A DNA stretch of 8,194 nt from Chitinophagales bacterium (GCA_015654495.1 JAATGW010000749.1:1-8194); one strand, 5' to 3'. Shown: positions 1 through 6,951, counted from the stretch's first letter. The notes: generated by a model not told the origin, from the letters alone. Program-made: numbers and translations.

Positions 1-677
1 AAACAGGAGGGTTCGTGAGCACTTACAATATCGAGCAGTATCGCAAGCAGATTCGGCTCGAGTAATAAAGTAGCAATTACAAGAGCAGCAAGCGAAAAAC
101 CTATCACCAGCACTATACTCGGCAAACCTTCCCTGTACATCACCAGGAAAAAAGAAAAATAGACCAGTGCAAGCCCGGTTTCACTTTGCATAATAGAAAT
201 GATAGCGGGCGCGAGCACAATTGCTGAAGCAATCAGCTGTGAGCGAAGCTTGCTGAAGTCTGTTTCAACTCTTGAAAGGTATTTGGCCAAAGCAAGGTTC
301 ACAAAAATCTTACAAAGTTCCGCAGGTTGCAATTGGAATCCTGAAAACCGGATAATTGATTCTGTTCCCTTTACTTCGGTGTGAAATGGAAATCCCCGTA
401 ACAGCAATGCCATACCAAGGGCGTAAAAAAGATTCGCTGTAGCAGTAAAAAATTTACTGTCTGTGAGCAGGATTACCGTGCCAAGTATCAGGCTGAAAAT
501 AAAAAACAGGGTTTGTTTTCCATAGTCCGTTTTAAAGGAAAGAAAACCCTGCAGCAAACCTTCATTTCGATAGGTCGCAGCAAATATGCTGGTGATGCCG
601 ATGCCTACAAGGATAAAATATATCCAGAAAAGCACCCAGTCAATTCCTTTTGATATTTCAGGTTTTCTCGCGCTCAT
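1..677 (-). CDS. rodA: RodA, SEDS-family peptidoglycan glycosyltransferase (N-terminal 225 residues, cut by window edge)
   Basis: RodA polymerises lipid II into glycan strands during side-wall synthesis, working in the inner membrane with PBP2. I translated the minus strand from the ATG at 677-675: the product begins MSARKPEISKGIDWVLF and stays open for 225 codons to the window edge. It is strongly hydrophobic with several membrane segments (about 13-34, 55-72, 81-95, 145-163, 168-180 and 186-206). SEDS landmarks visible are YGKQ at 52-55, a G104...GFQLQPAE(120)LCK loop, and QSETGLALVYF at 164-174 followed by YREGLP. The start lies inside the end of mrdA (20-nt overlap, different frame), which suggests translational coupling. 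Two positions look non-canonical: Ile108 where many RodA/FtsW proteins have Trp in the G-x-x-x-W loop, and S165-E166 in place of Pro-Asp in the QPDxG motif. The catalytic Asp of the large extracellular loop lies beyond the window. Family assignment is firm, helped by its position after PBP2; FtsW is unlikely in this context. Confidence 0.93.
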   Translation of the reverse strand, partial: MSARKPEISKGIDWVLFWIYFILVGIGITSIFAATYRNEGLLQGFLSFKTDYGKQTLFFIFSLILGTVILLTDSKFFTATANLFYALGMALLLRGFPFHTEVKGTESIIRFSGFQLQPAELCKIFVNLALAKYLSRVETDFSKLRSQLIASAIVLAPAIISIMQSETGLALVYFSFFLVMYREGLPSIVLVIGFSLAALVIATLLLEPNLLAILLDIVSAHEPSC

Positions 678-2790
678 CTTTTCTCAGTATCGCTACAGGT
701 TTTGAACTATCTCTTTTTTTATCTTCTGGTGCGGAACTATCTTTTTTCGGAAGAATATTATTGCGGATAGGTTGTGACGGTAATTCTTTTCTGATATTGA
801 TATCGATTGTTGGTTTCTCAGGTGCAGCCGGCAACGCATTATGTATTACGGAACTGTCACCCATTTCAAGTGCAAGGCGAACACGGCGTAAAGAATCGAG
901 ACGCATTCTTTTCTGTTTCACAATCGGGAGAATTATTTCTTTTGCAGAAATTCTCTCTACCTCTTTCAGCCTCTCGGTGCGTATAGTATCATTGAGAAAT
1001 TTCTCCATCAGAATGGATGCAATGGGACCAGCCCAGGTGGCACCATAACCGGCGTTTTCAACGATTACCGCAATTGCAATTTTCGGATCTTCTCTTGGTG
1101 CAAAACAAACAAACCAGGAATGATCTTCCAGTTTTTCTCTTTTACCATTGATAATCCCAAAATTTTCTGCGGTTCCAGTTTTTGCAGCTACTGAAATTCC
1201 TTCAAGCCGTGCAATTCTTGCGGTACCAAAATCAACAACATCCTGCATGCCCAGCTGTACTGTTTCATAAACATCGGGTGGAATATGGGTTACATCGTGC
1301 CGCACTTTAAATGGATTGAGAATAGTGTCGCCGGATCCCTTCCCATCAATCTCCTTCACAAAATGAGGAGTGTAATAATAACCTTTGTTCGCTATAAGGC
1401 TCATCAGGTTGGCCATTTGCAGAGGGCTGGCAGTCATTTCCCCCTGTCCGATACCGAGGAAAACATTTGTACAACTGTTCCAGGAATTATTGTACAGTTT
1501 ATTATAGAATGAAGTATCTGCAATCAGACCGGCTTTCTCGCCCGGAAGATCCACACCCAGCCTCACACCTAATCCGAAAGCATTGGTATACTCTTTCCAT
1601 TTTGCATAACCCTGATCCACATTTTTATATTTCGGATTGTCGACAGCGAGCCTGTATATATGTGAAAAATAAGAATTACAGGAATTGGCAAGGGCCCGAC
1701 GCAGATTGGAAGCATGACCACCACCTGAATGCAAACAGCCAATCCGCCTGTTACAACCATAGTAGCCTCCCATGCACGGATAACCGTATTCAGGCGTGAT
1801 CACACCTTCATCCAGGGCAATCAAAGCACCCATTGGTTTTATTGTAGAACCCGGCGGATAAACACCCTGTATTGCCCTGTTGAATAATGGTCTGGCCGTA
1901 TCCGTTAGTAACCATGAAAAATTCTTCCTTCGTTCAGAACCGGTGAGGAGGTTAGGATCATAGGATGGTCCGCTTGCCATGGCAATAATCCCACCGGTCT
2001 TAGGTTCCAGTGCAACTACAGCTCCCAGCTTATTGCTCATCAGCTTTTCAGCAAGTACCTGTATATCTATATCAAGATAGGTACGCAGATTTCTTCCGGC
2101 AAGTGCAGCAGTATCATATCGCCCGTTTTCAAAGGAACCAACGATCCTGTTTCTGTTATCTTTGATCTGATAGTGAGTTCCGCGCTGACCCATCAGTATG
2201 GATTCATAATATCTTTCCATCCCGGTAAGACCGAGATAATCACCCATCTGATAAAAATAATTGGTACGCCGTAAAATGGAAGAGTCCACCTCTCCGATAT
2301 AACCCAGCAGGTGTGCAGCTGCTTTGTGTGGGTAAGATCGTATCGGACGGTCCTGCAGGTAAAAGCCCGGCTCAAACCTGTAGATATTCTCCTGAAGTTT
2401 AACAAATTGTTCAATTGGCAGACTTGACTCAAAAACAGAGGGCCGGTAGCGTCCGTTTTTTATTATGGCTGTGATGAGTTTCTGACGAAACTCAAGCGTG
2501 TCAATTCCGAGAATAGCACATAATCCGATAGTATCAATTCCCTTCAACTGCGTAGGCAGGATCATCAGATCGTGCGTTAATGTGTTTTCCAGAATAGATT
2601 TCCCCTTCCTGTCAAAAATAATTCCACGATCAGAGTAGATAATCTGTCTTGTAACAGCATTATCCATCGCCTGAATCTGAAATTCGGGCGACAGTATCTG
2701 CAGGATAAACAAACGGGCAATCAAAATGACAAAGGTTGTCAGTATGATCAGCCTGATTACATTCTGCCTGGATTGATTAAAGACTGACAT
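658..2790 (-). CDS. mrdA: Penicillin-binding protein 2 (elongation-specific D,D-transpeptidase)
   Basis: Class B PBP that cross-links glycan strands made by RodA; anchored in the inner membrane with its catalytic domain in the periplasm. The 710-residue product has one N-terminal membrane segment (about 11-33), then a PBP dimerisation/pedestal region with the R-G-x-I-x-D-R-K-G motif at 55-63, and a transpeptidase domain (about 250-600). All three active-site motifs are present: S315-T-I-K318 (nucleophile Ser315), S370-C-N372 and K537-T-G539. The loop before the SxN motif holds C339, C346, C352, H354, H359 and then C371, a possible metal site. After about residue 600 comes a roughly 110-residue charged tail rich in Lys, Arg, Glu, Pro and Ser, which makes the protein longer than the roughly 630 residues of E. 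coli PBP2. The gene starts 16 nt after the mreD stop with no clear Shine-Dalgarno and overlaps rodA at its 3' end. The rodA and mreD neighbours favour PBP2 over the division enzyme PBP3/FtsI. Confidence 0.97.
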   Translation of the reverse strand: MSVFNQSRQNVIRLIILTTFVILIARLFILQILSPEFQIQAMDNAVTRQIIYSDRGIIFDRKGKSILENTLTHDLMILPTQLKGIDTIGLCAILGIDTLEFRQKLITAIIKNGRYRPSVFESSLPIEQFVKLQENIYRFEPGFYLQDRPIRSYPHKAAAHLLGYIGEVDSSILRRTNYFYQMGDYLGLTGMERYYESILMGQRGTHYQIKDNRNRIVGSFENGRYDTAALAGRNLRTYLDIDIQVLAEKLMSNKLGAVVALEPKTGGIIAMASGPSYDPNLLTGSERRKNFSWLLTDTARPLFNRAIQGVYPPGSTIKPMGALIALDEGVITPEYGYPCMGGYYGCNRRIGCLHSGGGHASNLRRALANSCNSYFSHIYRLAVDNPKYKNVDQGYAKWKEYTNAFGLGVRLGVDLPGEKAGLIADTSFYNKLYNNSWNSCTNVFLGIGQGEMTASPLQMANLMSLIANKGYYYTPHFVKEIDGKGSGDTILNPFKVRHDVTHIPPDVYETVQLGMQDVVDFGTARIARLEGISVAAKTGTAENFGIINGKREKLEDHSWFVCFAPREDPKIAIAVIVENAGYGATWAGPIASILMEKFLNDTIRTERLKEVERISAKEIILPIVKQKRMRLDSLRRVRLALEMGDSSVIHNALPAAPEKPTIDINIRKELPSQPIRNNILPKKDSSAPEDKKRDSSKPVAILRKDEREKT

Positions 2791-2806
2791 TCAGCTTGAT
2801 AAATTT

Positions 2807-3340
2807 TCAGGCGACATTGGTTCTATAACGCGATTTCCTGTTAAATAACATTTCAGTAATTGTTATCAGCAGCAAACTGATGCCGGTAGTAGCAAAAACT
2901 TTTCCCAGGAAATAGAGGATATTCGGAAACTGAAGCCATTCGAGGAATAAAATATAAACATGATGTACAAAAGTCAGCAATAGAACATAGGTGGCATATG
3001 GCATGAATCCCATACTGGTGATCGAAGGTTCTGCATAACTTATTTCGAGTGTTTCTTTCGGCATAAGGAGTATGATCAGAAAACTACGCAGATAGGCAAT
3101 CATTGTGCAGGCCGCAGCATGTAACCCTGGTGTATGTACAAAAAAGTCCAGTGAGAGCCCAAAGAGAAACCCGATAAGGGTCATGCTGAGGCGGGGTGTT
3201 TTAAACGGCAGCCACAGAATAAATAAAAAATACAGGTAGGGTGTAATAAACCGATGAAGTGATGGAATTTTATTCAACACCAGCACCTGTACCAGTATAA
3301 ATAAAATAAAACGTATACTATTTTTGAGCAGATCACTCAT
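2807..3340 (-). CDS. mreD: MreD, rod shape-determining membrane protein
   Basis: MreD is a small polytopic inner-membrane protein of the elongasome that binds MreC and helps control PBP2/RodA activity. The product is 177 residues, close to the usual 160-180, and almost entirely hydrophobic, with about five or six membrane segments (roughly 8-24, 33-47, 51-68, 76-95, 112-131 and 142-165). The stretch G-L-S-L-D-F-F-V-H-T-P-G-L-H at 60-73, followed by AAACTMIAYLR, resembles the most conserved part of Bacteroidota MreD as I know it. The ATG overlaps the mreC stop in an ATGA arrangement (4 nt), a standard coupling signal, and that fixes the start. The sequence diverges quickly in this family, so the call rests on hydropathy, length, this motif and the location between mreC and PBP2. 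Confidence 0.92.
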   Translation of the reverse strand: MSDLLKNSIRFILFILVQVLVLNKIPSLHRFITPYLYFLFILWLPFKTPRLSMTLIGFLFGLSLDFFVHTPGLHAAACTMIAYLRSFLIILLMPKETLEISYAEPSITSMGFMPYATYVLLLTFVHHVYILFLEWLQFPNILYFLGKVFATTGISLLLITITEMLFNRKSRYRTNVA

Positions 3341-4188
3341 TGAATTCTTTTAATTGATTTCTCCAGCTCTTCAATCTCCCCTCTCTGCAGATTCTTTACA
3401 ATGAACGCATGTTGTATACTGAAAAAATCTGTCGCTGTCTTCACCTTTAAGTGGTAAGAATTTGCACTCGGATCGTCCTCGATAGATTCAACGGTACCAA
3501 TCATATATCCCGGAGGATATTTGTCGGAAAACTGGCTTGTTACAACCGTATCTCCTTTTTGTGCAGTTACTGTTTTTGGAACTTTCATTAAAGTTACATA
3601 TCCGGGATCCTGACCATCCCATGAAACTTCTCCATAACCGCTTCCTTTTTTCAGAACTGCCACCACTTTTGACTGCCGGTGCAGAAGACTCATGACCACA
3701 CACATGTTTTTGCTGGTGCTGACAACAGTTCCTACAATTCCTGCAGGCCCTACTACCGCCATGTTTTTTGTAACACCCTGGGCCTCTCCCCGGTGAAGCA
3801 TCAGGTAGTTTTGCTGGCTATTAACCGAATTACTGATCACCTTGGCCGGCAGATACAAAAACTTTCTGTACTGTTCGAGTGAATCAATCCTTACAGTATC
3901 GGAAACAAAAGTTGATGTTGAATCAGGCCAGTAGAAATCGCTTTTCAACTTATTTAGTAACTGGGCATTCTGTGCACGGAGTAACTCATTTTCCTTCTTT
4001 AATGTAAAATAGGTCTCTACCGAATTAAACCTTGTGTTTACTGATCCGGTGACTTCATTTGCAAATCCTGAAAAAACAGATTCGTGAAATTTGTTAAACC
4101 TGAACAGGATCATGAGGGATACCACTTGCAATGCAAGGAAGAAAACGAGGTTGAAATAACGGCGTATGAATAGAAAAACATTACGCAT
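3337..4188 (-). CDS. mreC: MreC, rod shape-determining scaffold protein
   Basis: MreC is a bitopic inner-membrane protein whose periplasmic part binds PBP2 and activates the PBP2-RodA synthase. The 283-residue product has a short basic cytoplasmic start (MRNVFLFIRR), one membrane helix at about 12-29, a probable coiled coil at about 52-82 (heptad-like run through KKENELLRAQNAQLLNKL), and then the paired beta-barrel region at about 112-267. Typical MreC features there are N-x-L-M-L-H-R-G near 127-134, G-V-T-K-N-M-A-V-V at 138-146, G-I-V-G-T-V-V at 150-156, and the late K-G-D-T-V-V-T-S with Y-P-P-G-Y-M-I-G-T-V. Length is ordinary for the family. It follows mreB after 84 nt and its stop overlaps the mreD start. 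Unlike its neighbours it has a recognisable Shine-Dalgarno (AGGGAG, 5 nt before the ATG). Nothing appears damaged. Confidence 0.96.
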   Translation of the reverse strand: MRNVFLFIRRYFNLVFFLALQVVSLMILFRFNKFHESVFSGFANEVTGSVNTRFNSVETYFTLKKENELLRAQNAQLLNKLKSDFYWPDSTSTFVSDTVRIDSLEQYRKFLYLPAKVISNSVNSQQNYLMLHRGEAQGVTKNMAVVGPAGIVGTVVSTSKNMCVVMSLLHRQSKVVAVLKKGSGYGEVSWDGQDPGYVTLMKVPKTVTAQKGDTVVTSQFSDKYPPGYMIGTVESIEDDPSANSYHLKVKTATDFFSIQHAFIVKNLQRGEIEELEKSIKRIQ

Positions 4189-4193
4189 CCGGT

Positions 4194-4199
4194 CTCCCT
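4194..4199 (-). promoter_or_regulatory. Shine-Dalgarno-like site of mreC
   Basis: The minus strand reads AGGGAG, then ACCGG, then the mreC ATG at 4188. This is a good ribosome-binding match at 5-nt spacing. It supports the chosen mreC start and stands out because mreD, mrdA and the POT gene lack one, as is common in Bacteroidota. The rest of the 84-nt mreB-mreC gap (4189-4272) is A/T-rich and shows no convincing terminator, so read-through from mreB is expected. Confidence 0.5.
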
Positions 4200-4272
4200 G
4201 CTGAGGTCAGAGGTATTTTTAAATGTGATTGTACAGTAATATTATTTCACAGAATCAGGTAACACATTCCAG

Positions 4273-5298
4273 TTAACGCATAACAAACGGGTAGCGTTGA
4301 TAATTTTTCAAAGCGATCCCGGTGCCGCGAACCACACTTTTAAGCGGATCGTCTGCGATATGTACCGGCAGTTTGATTTTCTGACTAAGTCTTTTATCAA
4401 GCCCCTTCAGCAAAGCTCCGCCACCTGTCAGGTAAAGACCACGACGGTAAATATCACCTGCCAGTTCAGGAGGAGTTGTTTCAAGTGCTTTCAGTATGGC
4501 TTCTTCAATTTTAAATATCGATTTATCCAGTGCCTCTGCAATTTCCTGATAGCTCACCATGATCTGTTTAGGGATACCAGTTACCAGATCACGTCCGTTA
4601 ACCGGAATATCATCCGGTGGAATTTCCAGATCTTTCATTGCTGCTCCTATCTGAATCTTTATCTGCTCTGCTGTTCTTTCACCAATAAGCAAACTATGAT
4701 AACGGCGAAGCGCTTCCATAATGTCCGCTGTAAATTCATCACCTGCAATCCTTATGGACTGATCACATACGATACCAGCCAGCGCAATAACGGTTATCCC
4801 TGTTGTTCCGCCCCCGATGTCGATGATCATATTACCAACTGGTTCTTCCACGTCGATACCTATACCCAGGGCAGCTGCCATAGGCTCATGAAGAAGGTAC
4901 ACTTCTTTTGCTCCCGCCTGTTCTGCACTATCACGTACTGCCCTTTTTTCAACTTCTGTGATGCTGGAAGGTATGCAGATCATCATCCGCCAGCTTGGTG
5001 GAAAGAGCGGTTTTTTAGGATAGATCATTTTGATCATCTCCCGGATCATCAGCTCAGCTGCGTTAAAATCGGCAATAACACCGTCTTTAAGAGGTCGCAC
5101 TGTCCGGATACTCTCATGCGTTTTTTCATGCATCATGAGAGCTTTTTTGCCAACGGCCAGTACAGTTTTCGGATTGTTGCGATCCAGCGCAACTATGGAA
5201 GGTTCGTTAACAACAATTTCATCGTTATGAATGATAAGGGTATTGGCTGTTCCTAAATCAATCGCAATTTCTTGGGTAAACCAGTTAAACAGTCCCAT
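4273..5298 (-). CDS. mreB: MreB, actin-like rod shape-determining protein
   Basis: MreB is a cytoplasmic ATP-binding actin homologue that forms membrane-associated filaments and directs side-wall synthesis through MreC/MreD/RodA/PBP2. From the ATG at 5298 the product has 341 residues, the normal MreB length. Phosphate-1 motif: D14-L-G-T-A-N-T. Connect-1 region: L-H-E138-P-M-A-A-A-L-G, where Glu138 matches the expected hydrolysis-assisting residue. Phosphate-2 motif: D160-I-G-G-G-T-T. Adenosine motif: L-T-G-G-G-A-L-L-K-G-L at 290-300. Residue 167 is Gly (GGGTTG) where E. coli and Thermotoga MreB have Glu (GGGTTE); this may be normal for the lineage. The N-terminal MGLFNWF could act as an amphipathic membrane anchor. 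An in-frame ATG exists at 5349, but the extra 17 residues do not resemble MreB and would overlap the candidate promoter, so I use 5298, which has a purine-rich AGAAGAGA just upstream. It is the first gene of the elongasome cluster. Confidence 0.97.
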   Translation of the reverse strand: MGLFNWFTQEIAIDLGTANTLIIHNDEIVVNEPSIVALDRNNPKTVLAVGKKALMMHEKTHESIRTVRPLKDGVIADFNAAELMIREMIKMIYPKKPLFPPSWRMMICIPSSITEVEKRAVRDSAEQAGAKEVYLLHEPMAAALGIGIDVEEPVGNMIIDIGGGTTGITVIALAGIVCDQSIRIAGDEFTADIMEALRRYHSLLIGERTAEQIKIQIGAAMKDLEIPPDDIPVNGRDLVTGIPKQIMVSYQEIAEALDKSIFKIEEAILKALETTPPELAGDIYRRGLYLTGGGALLKGLDKRLSQKIKLPVHIADDPLKSVVRGTGIALKNYQRYPFVMR

Positions 5299-5335
5299 TT
5301 TCTCTTCTGATATTGGTATTTGAGTATAATGGCAG

Positions 5336-5365
5336 CAAAATTGATGCAAATTATCCGAATAACAA
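5336..5365 (-). promoter_or_regulatory. Candidate Bacteroidota-type promoter for mreBCD-mrdA-rodA
   Basis: On the minus strand a TTG (5365-5363) is followed after 19 nt by CAATTTTG (5343-5336). This matches the primary sigma factor pattern of Bacteroidota (TTTG near -33, TAnnTTTG near -7) at all but one fixed position of the -7 element, with plausible spacing. Transcription would begin near 5329, leaving a leader of about 30 nt that contains AGAAGAGA just before the mreB ATG at 5298. An overlapping alternative is the nearby TAATTTGC at 5353-5346. This is a prediction from pattern only. Confidence 0.42.
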
Positions 5366-5501
5366 CGACAAATTGTTGAGTTTATTTACTTTATGCCAAC
5401 AATAATTTGAATGGAGAAATTTCCCGGAAATGATTGTATCTGCAAACGTTAGCGAAATTCCTGGTTCCTTAAAATTTAAATGATACCGGGCTATTTAGAT
5501 T
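5366..5501. other. purD-mreB spacer (upstream part)
   Basis: Together with the promoter and leader this makes the 203-bp gap between the purD stop and the mreB ATG. It is A/T-rich, contains no credible ORF and shows no hairpin-plus-U-tract terminator after purD, so partial read-through from purD into mreB cannot be excluded. The one clear structural element is the palindrome at 5419-5431. Confidence 0.6.
5419..5431. repeat. 13-bp perfect palindrome ATTTCC-C-GGAAAT
   Basis: Six-base arms are exact reverse complements around one central base. It lies about 54 bp upstream of the proposed mreB -33 element and about 70 bp after the purD stop. A one-base loop cannot form an RNA hairpin of that size and no U tract follows on either strand, so a terminator is unlikely. 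A protein-binding site for a dimeric regulator is possible, but a short A/T-flanked palindrome can also arise by chance. Confidence 0.3.
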
Positions 5502-6800
5502 TCAGATTTCTTCCTTCGATTTGAATTCATAACCGATGTCTTTACGGTAATACATACCTTCAAAACCGATAAACTCCAGAATTTTCAATGCTCTTTTAAC
5601 CGCTTCCGGAATTCCAGTGCCGTAAGCAGTAACAGTGAGTACCCTGCCGCCTTTTGTAAGTATTCTGTTTTCGTCGTCAAGGGATGTTCCTGCATGAAAA
5701 ACTATCACATCATCTTCATTCAATATATCAAGCCCGTCAATTTCAAATCCTGTTTCATAATTCCCGGGATAACCTCCGCTCACCGCAACAACGGTTGCTG
5801 CTGCCCTGCTATCTATTTTCAATTGTATGTCCTTCAGTTTCTGCTGTGCCACCGCGGTAAAGATCTCCAGAATATCATTTTCAATCCTGGGAAGCACCAC
5901 TTCTGTTTCCGGATCTCCCAGCCTGCAATTATATTCAATCACGAAAGGCTCATTTTCCACACTGATCAGTCCTATAAAAATAAATCCCCTGTAGTCAAGC
6001 TCCTCTTTTTGCAGGCCGTTTACAGTAGGCTCGATAATGCGCTCTTTCACCTTCTGCATAAAGACTTCATCAGCAAATGGTACAGGGCTTACAGCTCCCA
6101 TGCCACCTGTATTTAATCCGGTATCTCCGATACCGATTCTTTTATAATCCTTGGCTTCCGGTAAAATCAGGTAGTCTTTACCGTCAGTTAGTACAAAAAC
6201 ACTCAGTTCCATCCCTTTAAGGAATTCTTCAACCACCACTTTTTTTCCGGCATCGCCGAATTTCGATTGCTGAAGCATCAGTTCAAATTCTGCCATAGCT
6301 TCCACATGGTTCTGTGCTATAATCACACCCTTTCCCGCTGCAAGCCCGTCAGCTTTCAGCACAATCGGAAGGCTGTGTTCAGTAAGGTATTTTACACCTT
6401 CTGTATAATTGTCCATGTTGAATTCCTGGTAGTCCGCGGTGGGGATATTGTGCCGGTTCATGAAACCTTTGGCAAATGCCTTACTTCCTTCAAGCATAGC
6501 TGCTTTTCCTGAGGGACCGATCACCGGAATCTTTTTCAGTGATTCATCAGCTGCAAAAAAATCATATATACCCTTAACGAGAGGTTCTTCCGGGCCAACA
6601 ATCACCATTTCGATTTTATGTTCAATGCAGGCTTTCTTAACAGCTTCAAAGTCGGTTGGAAGGATAGCCAGATTTGTTCCGCACATCGCTGTGCCGGCAT
6701 TACCCGGTGCGATGAACAATGCCGATAAATGACTGCTTAGCGCGATTTTCCATGCCAGCGCGTGTTCGCGGCCTCCAGAACCCAAGAGAAGGATATTCAT
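5502..6800 (-). CDS. purD: Phosphoribosylamine--glycine ligase (GAR synthetase)
   Basis: PurD joins glycine to 5-phosphoribosylamine using ATP, the second step of de novo purine synthesis, in the cytoplasm. The 432-residue product is the standard single-domain length, not fused to PurM or PurN. It starts with the expected M-N-I-L-L-L-G-S-G-G-R-E-H-A-L at residue 1, which fixes the start. Next come G-P-E-E-P-L-V-K-G (69-77), the ATP-grasp entry G-P-S-G-K-A-A-M-L-E-G-S-K (95-107), K149-A-D-G-L-A-A-G-K-G (the ATP-binding loop), D-T-G-L-N-T-G-G-M-G-A (226-236) and the metal/nucleotide motif E289-Y-N-C-R-L-G-D-P-E-T-E300. The C-terminal part (about 330-425) is the usual small beta-rich domain. No key residue appears missing. 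It precedes mreB on the same strand with a 203-bp gap, and it is divergent from the POT transporter. There is no other pur gene in the window and no functional link to the shape genes is evident. Confidence 0.97.
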   Translation of the reverse strand: MNILLLGSGGREHALAWKIALSSHLSALFIAPGNAGTAMCGTNLAILPTDFEAVKKACIEHKIEMVIVGPEEPLVKGIYDFFAADESLKKIPVIGPSGKAAMLEGSKAFAKGFMNRHNIPTADYQEFNMDNYTEGVKYLTEHSLPIVLKADGLAAGKGVIIAQNHVEAMAEFELMLQQSKFGDAGKKVVVEEFLKGMELSVFVLTDGKDYLILPEAKDYKRIGIGDTGLNTGGMGAVSPVPFADEVFMQKVKERIIEPTVNGLQKEELDYRGFIFIGLISVENEPFVIEYNCRLGDPETEVVLPRIENDILEIFTAVAQQKLKDIQLKIDSRAAATVVAVSGGYPGNYETGFEIDGLDILNEDDVIVFHAGTSLDDENRILTKGGRVLTVTAYGTGIPEAVKRALKILEFIGFEGMYYRKDIGYEFKSKEEI

Positions 6801-6921
6801 ACAGAAAAATTCAAATATGTGCTTTCAGCGTTTCTCGTCTGTCGTATCTTAGGTAAACTTCGTTACCGGAAATGCGAATTTAGTTATCCGATTGTTTATT
6901 CTGCCTTTTTTTTGTGACGAG

Positions 6922-6934
6922 TGGTGCAGCACCA
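6922..6934. repeat. 13-bp perfect palindrome TGGTGC-A-GCACCA
   Basis: Six-base arms mirror exactly around one A. Outside them GAG (6919-6921) and CTC (6936-6938) are also complementary, offset by one unpaired G, which extends the symmetry to about 20 bp. It lies where the -33 region of the transporter promoter would fall if the -7 at 6952 is right. That position suits a repressor or activator site. It is more G/C-rich than its surroundings, which makes it stand out. Function is inferred only. Confidence 0.35.
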
Positions 6935-6951
6935 GCTCAGAAATAAATCCT

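Noticed and set aside
650..1048. 132-codon plus-strand frame antisense to the 3' end of PBP2
   Set aside because: Shadow of mrdA; it also crosses the mrdA/rodA overlap and has no promoter, ribosome-binding site or family features.
4201..4210. CTGAGGTCAG inverted repeat just before the mreC ribosome-binding site
   Set aside because: Only four-base arms with a two-base centre, too short to fold stably or to claim control of mreC translation.
4297..5256. A 319-codon open frame on the plus strand antisense to mreB
   Set aside because: It lies wholly opposite the strongly conserved mreB gene, its product is Cys/His/Phe-rich with no recognisable domain, and it reflects the codon pattern of mreB rather than a gene.
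5299..5349. Upstream in-frame ATG for mreB at 5349
   Set aside because: The 17 added residues (MHQFCCHYTQIPISEEK) are unlike MreB N-termini, and the segment overlaps the likely promoter. The 5298 start gives the family-standard length of 341.
6852..6867. Imperfect inverted repeat GGTAAAC-TTC-GTTACC upstream of purD
   Set aside because: It needs a bulged A and a three-base loop, has no U tract and no link to a clear promoter. I cannot separate it from chance.
6906..6913. Run of eight T on the plus strand as a possible terminator
   Set aside because: No G/C-rich stem precedes it, and no plus-strand gene ends here. It is more likely an A/T-rich upstream promoter region.
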